NCBI GenBank assembly: GCA_030549495.1
Contig: JAUIRK010000903.1
Coordinates: 930,001-994,000 of the forward strand
Source of the DNA: Nectonema munidae
Lineage: Eukaryota > Nematomorpha > Nectonematoida > Nectonematidae
Direction of reading: 5' to 3'
Length of the DNA: 64,000 bases
Shown here: positions 54,261 through 64,000 of the stretch, in pieces
How the letters are laid out: the number at the start of each line of letters is the position of its first letter
How positions within the stretch are numbered: position 1 is the first letter of the stretch
Notes under the pieces: generated by a model
Told to the model about the DNA's origin: nothing
The model's input: only the letters and a program-made list of their open reading frames with translations
Database searches by the model: none
Made by a program: the position numbers and the translations under genes

Positions 54261-57200
54261 CAATAGGGACTTTATTTAAATTAAATGTTTGCACAATAAA
54301 ATTTTCTATACAAAATAATAAAATCAATTATTATTGATTCTATGAAACTTGTTAATGATCGCGAAGAAGGAAGTGTAAGATTGGCTTCTGAATTTGTGTC
54401 TTGAAAGAATGATAAACATTTCAATGCAATTCAATTTCATTTGAGCAAAACAAAGGTTTTGTAGTGGTTTCACTTTTGGTAAAAAAAAAGTACAAATTAA
54501 ATCTTTACATACACACACATATATAATTTATTGTATTTATACATAATCGAAAAAGTTTAGATGATGGGTACTTATAAAGAAGACTTGTTGAGCAAATAGA
54601 AAAATAATTCTTGCGTGAATTTAAAGCTTCATTTTCAAAATATATTATTAGTTGTTGAAAAAAACAAACAACCAGATTAAAGACATAAAAAAAAGCAGCT
54701 AATATGTCATATATTATTCATGCCCTTTTTTGCGATTGTTTTGTCTCCTTTTATTTTTAATTTGGTAATAATAATTAGCTAAAAAGCGAAAAAAATTGTA
54801 GAAATATAATCGCTAGTGGGACCCTAAAATCTTTTTGAAAATAATTTTATTTTCATTTTATCAAATTTATAGATATCTTGTAACAAAATTTTTAGAAAAA
54901 AATGGGCAAATTATTTTTAGTTTGGTTATCAATTATTTTTTGATAGAAGTCTCTACACTCATTTCTCTGTAAACTAGCAATTTTAAACACTTTTCACAAC
55001 ACTGAGAAACCAACAAATTTCTTGGCAAAGAACAGCGCAATCAAATTGAACATTTGATAAATATTCCAAAAGGAATTGATTTTATAAAATTTTGCATAAA
55101 TTTAAATTTAAGCATTCGGAATCAACAATGGATCTTTATTCTTGCATTCTTTATCAAAAATAAAATATAAGTGAGAAAATCTTTTGTTAAGTTTAAATTT
55201 TAAAATGGACATATAAAATTTAGGTTAAATGTTTGAAATTTAAGTATTTGTGTTCTTTATTTCCGAATAATTGAAAATAGGAGCTTAATCAAGTTCAAAT
55301 CAAAATGTTTCTCAAAATTAGGAATTTTATTCTACAGCATTATTAAGACAATTTTCTCAAATTCGCTGTTGCGTGGAACTTTTGCGGCTTAATTGATATT
55401 TCTGGCGTCACACTGATTACCTAAAATACAAAATGCTATATCACGTGCGAGATAACGAAATTTCTTTACTTTTAGTTTAACATGCAGAAAACTGAGAAAT
55501 GTTTTGAAAGTCGGATCTATAAAATATAAAATGTAGCCGTTAACGCAAGATTTCCTCTACAGCTTCTAAGTTTATTAGATAGAAATCAGTATGCAAATTA
55601 AAGTTATTTTTCTCAATCAATACTTTCCATAGATCAATAGAGTCCATTTTTTTTGTAAAAAGTCCATATTTTTGTATTAGGATAACATTTTATTAAAAAT
55701 ATTTTTTGACATTTCCTAATAATAAATTTTTGAATGACTTTTTAATTTTATTCAGAAAAAAGTCGATTAAATATTCTAAAATTAGTAAAAATAAAAGGTA
55801 TGTTTTCCAACTAAAAAAAGTCTCTCAGTCTCAACGGGGCACCCGCTTCTCATAAAATAAAATATTCCGCCTTTAATTTTATGAAAAAACTCATTCGAAA
55901 AATTTGCAGGCGATTTGCTTTCAAATCATCGCCTCTAAATCTTCAAAATTCTTAAAGTTGCTCTAAGTATGATGCTTAAAATTTTTTGGCAAAAAATGGA
56001 AAGTTTATCTTGTAATATGATAAACCATTTTATATTTTTACTATAATTCATGTATTCTTTAAAATTAATAAATAATTTAAATCTTTAAAATAGAATTTAC
56101 CTCAAAAATTGAATACCTTTTATATCAATTCATTTAAAAAACATCTTTTCATATTTATTAAATATAGATTTTTTTATATTATTAGTGAAAATTAAAAAAC
56201 AAACAAAATTTGGAAAATTTATTAAATTTAAAAAATTAATAAAAATTCTTTTTCTGACTATTCGTTATATCAGCCATAATTCTTTTTTCGCTGAACAGCG
56301 CACTCTATTGCGGAAATTAGTCAGGAAAGCAAGTTTTAACATTTTTATAAAGGATAAATAACAAAATAATTTTAATTCAAAATTTCCATTTTTATTTCAA
56401 TTAAGTCAATAATTTTACAAGTTTTGTTCCAATTTTTTACTGGTCTACTGATCAATAGTTTAATTTGCTATCACTAAATTTCTTTTTGTTGTCGGCTAAA
56501 TCTTGTTTACTGCTCCCTTTCCCCCTCCCCCCCCCCCCCCCTTCCTTGTGAAATTTATTTATTATGCTCATGCATCCAATTAATATCATTTTTATACAAA
56601 TTTTTACTCTATAGTGCTATGTGATCACCAATGCAATCAAAAAAGTGAACAAAACAGTTCTAAATCACTTCTGACCTTTACAAAAATAGAAAAATTTATT
56701 GGCAAAGAGCAAAAATTATACAGATGACATTTTTACATGTTTTTTGATTACAATTGGCAAATTTATCAAGAATGAAGAAGGAATATTGCAAAAATTATTT
56801 TTAAAGTTCGTTTTTTAAATCAAATGTTGATCACATTCGAATAAAAAAGCATGCGCCCCTTCTTGGTTCAAGTTTATTGCTCTGCTACTCAAATGTATTT
56901 AAGGATTCGAAAACATTGAAAGCTCTAACTCATCTTACATGATACGCAATACATAGAGATTGAATGAGCGATGCATAGAGTCAAAAATTAACAACGAATT
57001 AATTATTATTTACAGTGAATCCTCGCGTAAGATACATATGATGGCGTAGTTGAAATCATTTGTATTACTTGTGGTTTTGAACACTTCTTTGCTTACTCAA
57101 CCTTTCAGAGCCCTTGTGTACTTCGAGAAATCGGGTTCCTAACACCATTCTCTATTCTGATTAATCATGCCATTGCTAGTATGTAATTAAAGTTTCCCCC

Positions 57201-58531
57201 GAGGCCAGAATTTCAAGGTCATCCTTTAAGAGCAATCCTCGATACCAAATTTTCAAATGGAGCTTGAAAATCCTATCAAAATCCCATATCTAATAAAGAG
57301 CACGCATAAGTATTTTTAACAGTATAGATATTTAATTTAAAATTATATTTCACGCATTAATTAATTGTTATATACTATTTTGAATTCTAATTTATTTCAA
57401 TTTTTTCTTTCTATCCCAAACAAAAAAAGATAAAATCTAAGCGGAAAAATAATGAAATGGGATGAGAAAAAGATAAAAATAGAACTGTACATATGATATA
57501 AAGAGAATGTTATAGCAAAAAATCTGCGTTCCCCAATGCTCAACAACCACGTCACTACTTATTCAAGATGAAGAGATTCAAAAAGAAGGAACAAACTATT
57601 ATATTGATACCTTTAGAAATGGCATTCTTTTTCCAACGTGAAAACACGTTTAGAGTCCTGCCCGCCCATAAGGGCAACGAAGTCCATAAGGGCTGCCCCC
57701 TCCGCCACTAGAATTTATTTTGTCCCTGAAATATATGAATGTATACACTTTCTTATGGTCGAGGCCGCATTAAAATCAATTTAGTCCCACCCTCTCCCCC
57801 TGTACTTTCGATTTTTTTATGTTCTTAATACATTCTTGCTACAATTTAGAATTGAGAAAGAGAAAAAGAGTTTTCTAGAATTCATCCAATAAAAATACTG
57901 CTTCCAAATAACTTGCTTTTTTTAAGATTTTTACGTAAACTTTTGTCATGTCTTGTTTCTCCGAAATGAAATTAATTTTTCTCATATCTTATATAAGTTA
58001 CATTTTCCTTTGATTTGTTTTTTTATCTTCTTCAACTATTATTTTCTAGTAGGTTTATTTCGTATAAAAGTTTCTATTTTACCGTACTAAATTTTGATAT
58101 TGCTAGGTGTTTCAAAATAAGTATTTTTGAAATATATTGTGTTGTATCCACGTATCTCGATCAACTTTGTCACATCCATAGGGAGGAAAACATCAAAACA
58201 TTTGCCTTATTTTACTTTAAACAAGTATTAATAGGAATTTTATAATACCAGTGTTTTTTAACTTTTCAATATTTCGGCCCAGATTTTTTAAATTTTCGAT
58301 AATCCGACCCATTTCAAAAAAAGTTTGGTGATCCATCGTCTAAGCTAACACAGTAAAATATTCCTTATTAAACTTTGATATAATTAGTATTTAAATTTAA
58401 AAATTTTGATAGTTTCATTTTTTTGTAGACCTAAAGTTTTTATTAGCAAGTCTTTCAAGTGATGTCTTAGCATAAAGCTTTAACATTTATAACTTCTACG
58501 TGAAATGACCATTTTTTTGTTTTAGACAGTA
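54261..58531. other. Gene-free AT-rich DNA upstream of HMGCL
   Basis: No frame, repeat array or element end could be supported apart from a poly(C) run near 56521-56541 and the dispersed repeat at 57715. Local A/T runs dominate. The final few hundred bases must contain the HMGCL promoter but I recognise no site. Confidence 0.55.
57715..57805 (+). repeat. Dispersed repeat, copy 2
   Basis: It is the same unidentified repeat as at 48360-48450, with AATGTATACACTTTCTTATG and CCCCCTGTACTT. The flanking text 57650-57710 is rich in C and looks like part of the same decayed element. Confidence 0.7.
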
Positions 58532-59512
58532 ATGAAGAGTTTGAAAAGAATACAATTTCTTATGGATAAGCACATATTTAGAATTGAACGAAGCTTATCA
58601 ACCAATCATGTTGAAGTGTTCGAAGTGGGGCCAAGAGATGGTTTGCAAAACATTTCCTCCTACGTAGAAACCGATGTTAAAGTTGGATTGATCAACAAAC
58701 TTTCGTGCACTGGTATTAAATTCATTGAAGCAACATCTTTTGTATCTCCCAAGTGGATTCCTCAATTTGGGGATAGTGCTGAAGTCATTCAAAGAATAAA
58801 TAAAAAAAATGATGTCACATATTCAGCTTTCTGCCCCAACATGATTGGCATGAATAAAGCCATTCATGGAGGCCTTAGACACATATCTGCCTTCGTTTCC
58901 GCTTCCGAGGCGTTTTCATTTAAAAACGTAAACTGCTCTCCACAAGAAAGCCTAAAAATTATTGAAAGTATGCTCGCTACGGCAAAAGCTGTTGGCCTCG
59001 GTATGCGAGTCTACATCTCCTGTGTGATATCCTGTCCTTATCAAGGATATACCGAAACCCACAAAGTATTGCAATTGGCCAAAGACTTACTCAGTATGGG
59101 CTGCTCTCAAATTTCATTGGGCGACACGATTGGTGTTGGAGTCCCTAAACACTGGAAAGATTTACTCACTCTTTTACTCTCAAATGGCATCCCACTTGAT
59201 GCCCTAGCACTCCATTGTCATAACACATATGGACATGCTTCGGCTTGCATATACCAAGGCTTGACTATGGGGATAAGAAAGTTTGATTCGAGCATCGCTG
59301 GTCTCGGGGGCTGTCCTTACGCAAAGGGAGCTTCGGGCAATTTTTCAACTGAAGATCTCGTTTACCTTTTAAACCATTCTGGAATGGAGACTGGCATCGA
59401 TTTGGAAAAGTTGTTGGAGGTAAATAGATTTGTGGTGCAAAATATTCCTGTTGACAACAGATCCTTTGTTGCCTTAGCGAATGGAAATGTTTCTGCATAT
59501 TCTAAAGGTTAA
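58532..59512 (+). CDS. HMGCL: 3-hydroxy-3-methylglutaryl-CoA lyase, complete, intronless
   Basis: The 326 residues equal the usual animal length of about 325. The enzyme splits HMG-CoA into acetyl-CoA and acetoacetate, ending leucine breakdown and making ketone bodies. The TIM-barrel is complete: GPRDGLQN with Arg35 and Asp36, Glu66, LGDTIG with Asp198, metal ligands His228 and His230 in HCHNTYG, and the signature GLGGCPYAKGASGN with Cys261 and Asn270. Human HCHDTYG has Asp where this has Asn231. The first 25 residues are basic and hydroxylated (MKSLKRIQFLMDKHIFRIER), fitting a mitochondrial presequence. The C-terminus SAYSKG lacks the peroxisomal CKL of mammals. The start ATG at 58532 has an in-frame TAG three codons upstream. 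The lack of introns could reflect retroposition or intron loss, but all key residues are kept, so it looks functional. Confidence 0.96.
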   Translation: MKSLKRIQFLMDKHIFRIERSLSTNHVEVFEVGPRDGLQNISSYVETDVKVGLINKLSCTGIKFIEATSFVSPKWIPQFGDSAEVIQRINKKNDVTYSAFCPNMIGMNKAIHGGLRHISAFVSASEAFSFKNVNCSPQESLKIIESMLATAKAVGLGMRVYISCVISCPYQGYTETHKVLQLAKDLLSMGCSQISLGDTIGVGVPKHWKDLLTLLLSNGIPLDALALHCHNTYGHASACIYQGLTMGIRKFDSSIAGLGGCPYAKGASGNFSTEDLVYLLNHSGMETGIDLEKLLEVNRFVVQNIPVDNRSFVALANGNVSAYSKG

Positions 59513-60433
59513 TTTTTATGCATACTCATATACCTAATTTCCATGATATCAAGCATTGTTTGATCCACAAGTCTCTACATTCGTTCATAGAAAAAGTTGT
59601 AGTTCATGAAGAAGCGTCAAATCTCCATATTCACTATAATATTTTTTTATTCCAATTTTTTATTTATTTTGTGATGAATGAAAATATAGTTTTAAAATTT
59701 TTAGCTTATTTAAAGATTTGGGTGAAAATGTGGCTTTTTTTTTTTAAATTTTGCATTTTTAATTTTGAGATACCTAATATATATAATCTCCTAACAAGAC
59801 CAAAGTGAAACGTTTAGTAAAAAGAATTATAGAACGTAATTTATTTATTTGACTAAATAATTCACAAAACTCCTTTTGCTTCGTTTCCCATTTAGGAGAG
59901 GGATATTAATATTAACGGAGTGAAATAAATCCGGAGACTCAAAGCAGCGACAAACCAAAGGAGTGACATGACAAAAGTAGCAGAAAAAATACGTATCTTC
60001 AATTTTAAAATTTTATTTTAATTTTTAAATAGCAGACCAACTTTCCTATTATTATATATAATTATCGTGTATTTAATTTATTTTACCATTATATTATATA
60101 AAACTAAAATACTTATTTTGTAAAAATAAAATTTTTCATCGATGATTCATTCTTTCTGTTTCATTATTGTTTACTTTTGCAAACATGCAAAAATCTAGAA
60201 TATATATGTAAAGTTTCATTATTCTTTGCTTATTTAATAAATTGTTTTTATTCTTTCATATTTTACTACATAACCCCTATCATAGATCAACACGTTTTCC
60301 TAAAATCTAAATTAGACAAGAAGAAGCTTGCCTTCAATACCGACACCACCGATCCATAAACCGTAACCATCATTTCCCTTGTGGAGACTAACTCACTAAC
60401 TAACTAAGTAATGAATTAATTATCTAACTTAGG

Positions 60434-60592
60434 TATCATACATAAATGACATCCCTCAAAATTTTTGAGCTTTTCAACCTCCTTCTTCCGCCATCGGGAT
60501 TTTTACCCCTCCTGCTCTATTTTTTAATATAAAGCATCTAGAATTAGTTTGACCTCCCCCCCTATGGTAGGAGACGTCATTTATGTATGATA
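60434..60592. mobile_element. MITE of 159 bp with TATCATACATAAATGAC ends
   Basis: TATCATACATAAATGACATC at the left matches the inverse of GTCATTTATGTATGATA at the right. The outermost TA on each side could be the target duplication. The interior has no frame. The superfamily is not determined; TA-targeting Tc1/mariner-like elements are one option. Confidence 0.7.
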
Positions 60593-61114
60593 TTCGACTA
60601 ACAAAGTAACTTTTTTAATTGTAATATCATATACCTTTGGGGGAGTATATTCAAAATTCATACCCTATCTATCTCCTATATTAAAAAAAGTTAAAAATTT
60701 GTAAAAAAAATTTATTAGTTAAATTTTTGTTTTTCAAATTTGTTAATGGATTAATATTTTGGAGTTTTTAGAATCAAAACATTACATTTCTAGCAAACTA
60801 CCATCATCTCATGTATAAATGAAAAAATTGAAACTATATGAATAAATTTTAAATGATCTAAGGATTTCTTTGAATAGTTAATATACACAAAATTATATTT
60901 TTACTTTTTTATACCATGGCTACTAGATCTAAAGTACAATAATTGAAAATGAAATAATACTTTAAAATTAAAATGTAAAATTATATCGTCTGCTTTATTT
61001 ATTTATTTCAATTTTATAGTAAATAATAAACAATTAAGACGTTTTCTGATTAGAGCTTTTAGTTTTTTATTCTTTTTTAATTTACTATTAAATCATTTTT
61101 CTTGCTCCTTTTAA

Positions 61115-61235
61115 CCCTTTAGGACCGGTAGGACACCGCTTTTCCAAGAAATAAAAATTGTCTACGTTAGATATATAAAATTGAATTGAAACATAAAGCA
61201 GACGATTAATCTTCAAAATATTAGTCCTCAAAGGG
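61115..61235. mobile_element. piggyBac-like MITE, 121 bp, TTAA target
   Basis: The left end CCCTTTAGGAC and the inverse right end CCCTTTGAGGAC are flanked by TTAA at 61111-61114 and 61236-61239. TTAA duplication and CCCTTT-type ends are diagnostic of piggyBac elements. The interior is too short for a protein. Confidence 0.82.
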
Positions 61236-61302
61236 TTAAAAGTTACAAAATGTTAATATAGTTTAATCCTTTCAAGGCCTATGGGTCTCCAAAGTCCCAT
61301 AG

Positions 61303-61462
61303 TTGGAGATATCAAAGCACTTTCAGCCGTAAGGCTTTATGCTTGAAATGGTTAATCACATTTTTTTGTGATTTTGTTTTTAAGAGTCGAGAGCCTTGGG
61401 GGTCGAACTCCTGACCTTCATCTGTTAAGCTGAGAGGTCCACCCTAACTATCGTGGCTCAGT
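61303..61462 (-). repeat. tRNA-derived SINE, family A, 9-bp target duplication
   Basis: In minus orientation it has head GAGCCACGATAGTTAGGG, B box GAGTTCGACCCC and the tail with AGCCTTACGGCT hairpin and CTTTGATATC. GTCCCATAG at 61294-61302 and 61463-61471 flanks it. It is 160 bp with a slightly shortened tail. Confidence 0.9.
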
Positions 61463-61788
61463 GTCCCATAGAACATAAATCGTCTGCTCTAAATTATATT
61501 TAAAACTTATTCAAAAAAATAAGCAAAGTATTACTTTTGAATAACCTGGGCCATAATGTGTTAGATACTGGCAAATATTTTAAAATGTGTAGTTACTTAT
61601 TAGTTTTGATACGGTCACCCTCCTTGATTGCATTTAAATACTAATTTAAATTCAGATTTGTATTATATTTAAAAAATTCTTCTGATAAAAAAAATATTAT
61701 GAATAAAAAATTGGTTCGAACTAAAATAAAAGTTAAACTTTAAAATTTTTTATTATTTAACAATAAATTTTTCTCCTCTCCCAAGTAA

Positions 61789-61963
61789 CGATTGAGGCTC
61801 AATGTTTGTTAGGTTGTACCTCTCAGCTTAACAGTTGAAGGTCAGGGTTAGATCCCTAAGACTCCCGACTCTTAAAACAAAGTCACAAAAACTGTCATTT
61901 CCCATCTCAAGATAATGCGAGCATATAGCCTTACGGCTGAAAGTGCTTTGATATCCAACCCAA
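61789..61963 (+). repeat. tRNA-derived SINE, family A, 8-bp target duplication
   Basis: It reads GATTGAGGCTCAATGTTTGT, a B box GGGTTAGATCCC, the family middle, and the tail GCGAGCATATAGCCTTACGG then CTTTGATATCC and ACC repeats. CCAAGTAA at 61781-61788 and 61964-61971 flanks it. With the copy at 61303 it forms an inverted pair about 330 bp apart. Confidence 0.9.
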
Positions 61964-62156
61964 CCAAGTAAGGATTTGTAACCCAACACTCTCTTAACTA
62001 TGGTGCTACGTATTTTATAGATGTGTCATTTACAGTGATTAATTTTATAATAATTTTTAGGAAAAGATTTATTTCAGTTTTTATACTTATATTTTTATTA
62101 GTTTTAATACTTTGTTATATTCCACTAACGTTTTATTATAAAGCAGACGAGTTTCA

Positions 62157-63203
62157 ATGTTTGATACAGAATTCGAAAAAAATTTACGTGCTATATTATT
62201 TAATATCGAGCATCTTTTAACACTTATAACACCTTCCTCTAATGATACATCTCTCAGCTCATCTTCTAAATATACTTCTCTTTTGGAAGAAACGAATAAA
62301 TTTAAGCTAGTTTTCATGGAGTTTTCACATCTCTTAGAAAGTGTTGTGCAAAAACTATATAAGTTTAATACTAATAGTTTAGAATTGAAAATTTCTCTAA
62401 ATAAAAAAATTAATGAACTTAATGAAGAAAAAAAATTAGTGATATTCGAAAATTTAGCAAAAAATAAAGAAATTCAAGAAAAGGCTGAAATAAATTTACT
62501 TTTAATTTGTGAAGGGCAAAGCTTAGAAAGTAAAATTTCAGAATTATCCAAAAGTTTTTTAGATCTTTACATCATAGGGATAAATTTGTTATGGTATTCC
62601 ACAACTCAAGACAAAGCCATTAAGAGCATAATATCATGCGTTGATCTAAATCCTTTTATTGGCCTTATATTTCATCTTACGGAAAAGTATGCTGAGTGTT
62701 ATTCTAACAAACACACGTGTTCATCTACTATTAAAGGATATTCCATTTTAGTCTCTTCATTTGGTTTTATCATGAACTTAACATCCATAGACTTAGGAAG
62801 ACATTTTCTGTTTCAGTGCCAAGGATTAGAGAACTTTTTTGAAAAAACTATTTTAAAGTTACACTCAAGTTGCATTGAAGCAAAAGATGAAAATTTGGCA
62901 GTCCAAATATTTAGCGTTATTTGCAATTTGAGGTTTAATCACAACCTTTATCAAAAACATGCTCAAAATTTAATCATTAAAATTTGTTCAAGCATGAAAA
63001 TCTTCATCAATAGCAACGTTATTTTGTACGCTTCTGCTTTAATACTGAAAGAAATATTTCGAATGGATCAAATATTTTCTTCTCCCATTGAATATTTGAA
63101 ACATTATTTCCCTACTACCATTATTGAAAAGCAAATTCCACTCCTGGACTCTAAAGCAAAGAAGGAGCTAGTGGATCTGATTTCCATGCTCAACAACGAT
63201 TAA
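62157..63203 (+). CDS. HSF2BP-like coiled-coil and helical-repeat protein, single exon
   Basis: A complete frame of 348 residues with an in-frame TAA six codons before the ATG. Residues about 60-135 form a charged coiled coil (NKKINELNEEKKLVIFENLA). The rest is helical and ARM-like, with LLWYSTTQDKAIKSIISC and FGFIMNLTSIDLGRHFLFQC. Human HSF2BP has the same layout at 334 residues: an N-terminal coiled coil, then LLW...EEVVKAIL and IVTNVAAIACGREFL. HSF2BP works with BRME1 and BRCA2 in meiotic recombination. The likeness is by layout and a few motifs only, so the name is tentative. No signal peptide or membrane segment. The SINE-A inverted pair lies within 900 bp upstream. Confidence 0.5.
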   Translation: MFDTEFEKNLRAILFNIEHLLTLITPSSNDTSLSSSSKYTSLLEETNKFKLVFMEFSHLLESVVQKLYKFNTNSLELKISLNKKINELNEEKKLVIFENLAKNKEIQEKAEINLLLICEGQSLESKISELSKSFLDLYIIGINLLWYSTTQDKAIKSIISCVDLNPFIGLIFHLTEKYAECYSNKHTCSSTIKGYSILVSSFGFIMNLTSIDLGRHFLFQCQGLENFFEKTILKLHSSCIEAKDENLAVQIFSVICNLRFNHNLYQKHAQNLIIKICSSMKIFINSNVILYASALILKEIFRMDQIFSSPIEYLKHYFPTTIIEKQIPLLDSKAKKELVDLISMLNND

Positions 63204-64000
63204 CTCAAAACTATTTCAAAACTCGAATTCTCATACTTATGCCATAAACTTATTCTATTTTACTTTATCATAAAGTATTTCTTTTTATTTATATACTCTA
63301 TTACGAATCATGTTTCTTGAAATATACCAAAATAATCTTTTTTAAAGTAAATTTTATATTCTAAAAAATGACTTTAAAAAGTTTTAAATCAATACCTTAA
63401 ACATTGAAGGAGTCCAAAATACTCAACTCTTAATGATTCTGTCAAGAATGTTTGGCTTCAATGCTTCAAGAAACTTCTCCGTATCGTACACACAAACTTC
63501 TTTCGTAGTCGAAATATGCAAACCACACTGCGGTTACAAATTTTGCCCCAACACTTCAAACCTACGTAGCAGTAGGAACATATTTAGTGTTGTGTATAAT
63601 GCGAAGGAAACTGTTCTTGTTTTATGAGGTATACAAAAAAAGTTAAGGAAAGCAGCTTGTACTTACCCTGCTTGACTCCGAGCTGTAGGCTTTCTTCTCC
63701 TTTTAACCCATTTTAAACCAATGTTCTTAACGTGAACGTAGACCAACTCTTACTTTCAATAAAATTAGATAGGAATTACTAAAGTGCTCTGCTTTGTTAT
63801 TCATAAATGGGCTAGATCAAGACTCTTTAAAAGATTTAAATCATATTGTTTCAGAATGCATAATGCATTTATTTCTCTTTTGACACTCACTAATATCATT
63901 GTCCTTCTTCCTCTGAAATAAGATGCTTATAAGCTTGTGTTGACAAGCGTTTGTGAATCTGCGGTAGGCGCAACCATTTCGCAATGAGTACATGAACTAC
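63204..64000. other. AT-rich end of window
   Basis: No gene is supported. On the minus strand, CAGG|GTAAGTAC at about 63670-63659 is a strong splice-donor match, so an exon of a minus-strand gene ending at 63667 is conceivable. About 63730-63830 resembles 22930-23030 and is probably an old dispersed element. Confidence 0.4.

Larger units (their letters stand above)
59513..62156. other. Intergenic DNA between HMGCL and the HSF2BP-like gene
   Basis: It holds two MITEs (60434-60592, 61115-61235) and two SINE-A copies in opposite orientation (61303-61462, 61789-61963). A possible HMGCL poly(A) signal AATAAA lies at 59924. The rest is AT-rich and featureless. Confidence 0.6.

Noticed and set aside
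57006-57040. ACAGTGAATCCTCGCGTAAG as a pogo or mariner terminus
   Set aside because: It resembles such ends, but no partner end or TA duplication was found within a plausible distance.

Overview
The window is AT-rich animal nuclear DNA, probably from an invertebrate and possibly an arthropod. The reasons are spliced genes with long introns, a metazoan ADAM17-type sheddase, tRNA-derived SINEs, non-LTR retrotransposons and a broad set of DNA transposons. The species cannot be fixed from sequence alone. No tRNA, rRNA, CRISPR or bacterial-type operon structure was seen.

Host genes, all on the + strand: (1) the 3' part of an ADAM17/TACE-like gene in six phase-compatible exons from 823 to 13757, with its 5' exons left of the window and its cytoplasmic tail not securely found; (2) a single-exon C2H2 zinc-finger gene at 32157-34358; (3) a complete intronless 3-hydroxy-3-methylglutaryl-CoA lyase (HMGCL) at 58532-59512; (4) a single-exon gene at 62157-63203 that resembles HSF2BP. 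These genes share no evident pathway. ADAM17 acts at the membrane, HMGCL in mitochondrial leucine and ketone metabolism, and the other two are probably nuclear.

The rest is mainly transposable elements, many datable by nesting. The first ADAM17 intron seen here (1043-10108) holds a broken BEL/Pao fossil, a LINE, and a 1912-bp Tigger/pogo element inserted in the LINE's reverse-transcriptase catalytic box, all possibly inside an older hAT copy. A second hAT copy (14002-15604) has a perfect 8-bp target duplication. From 18.9 to 25.2 kb lie non-autonomous elements with clear ends, internal tandem repeats and nested MITEs. An RNase H-bearing LINE occupies 25.6-30.0 kb; its 3' tail is shared with SINE family A (31.2, 61.3, 61.8 and 25.3 kb). 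A second SINE family (B) is at 20.6, 30.3 and 37.3 kb.

After the zinc-finger gene come an element with long terminal inverted repeats and an unnamed protein family (34.6-37.6 kb), a second copy of the 18.9-kb element (37.8-40.1 kb), and a 5.8-kb element (40668-46477) carrying an OTU-type cysteine-protease domain plus a MULE-like transposase, inserted with an 8-bp duplication in a ZMYM1-like hAT element. From 46.6 to 58.5 kb there are only decayed repeats, a minisatellite, a hAT fragment and a 452-bp hAT MITE. The last 6 kb hold HMGCL, small MITEs, two inverted SINE-A copies and the HSF2BP-like gene.

The most promising leads are the LINE/SINE pair with a shared, structure-preserving 3' hairpin, the OTU-plus-transposase element, and the unnamed long-TIR family.
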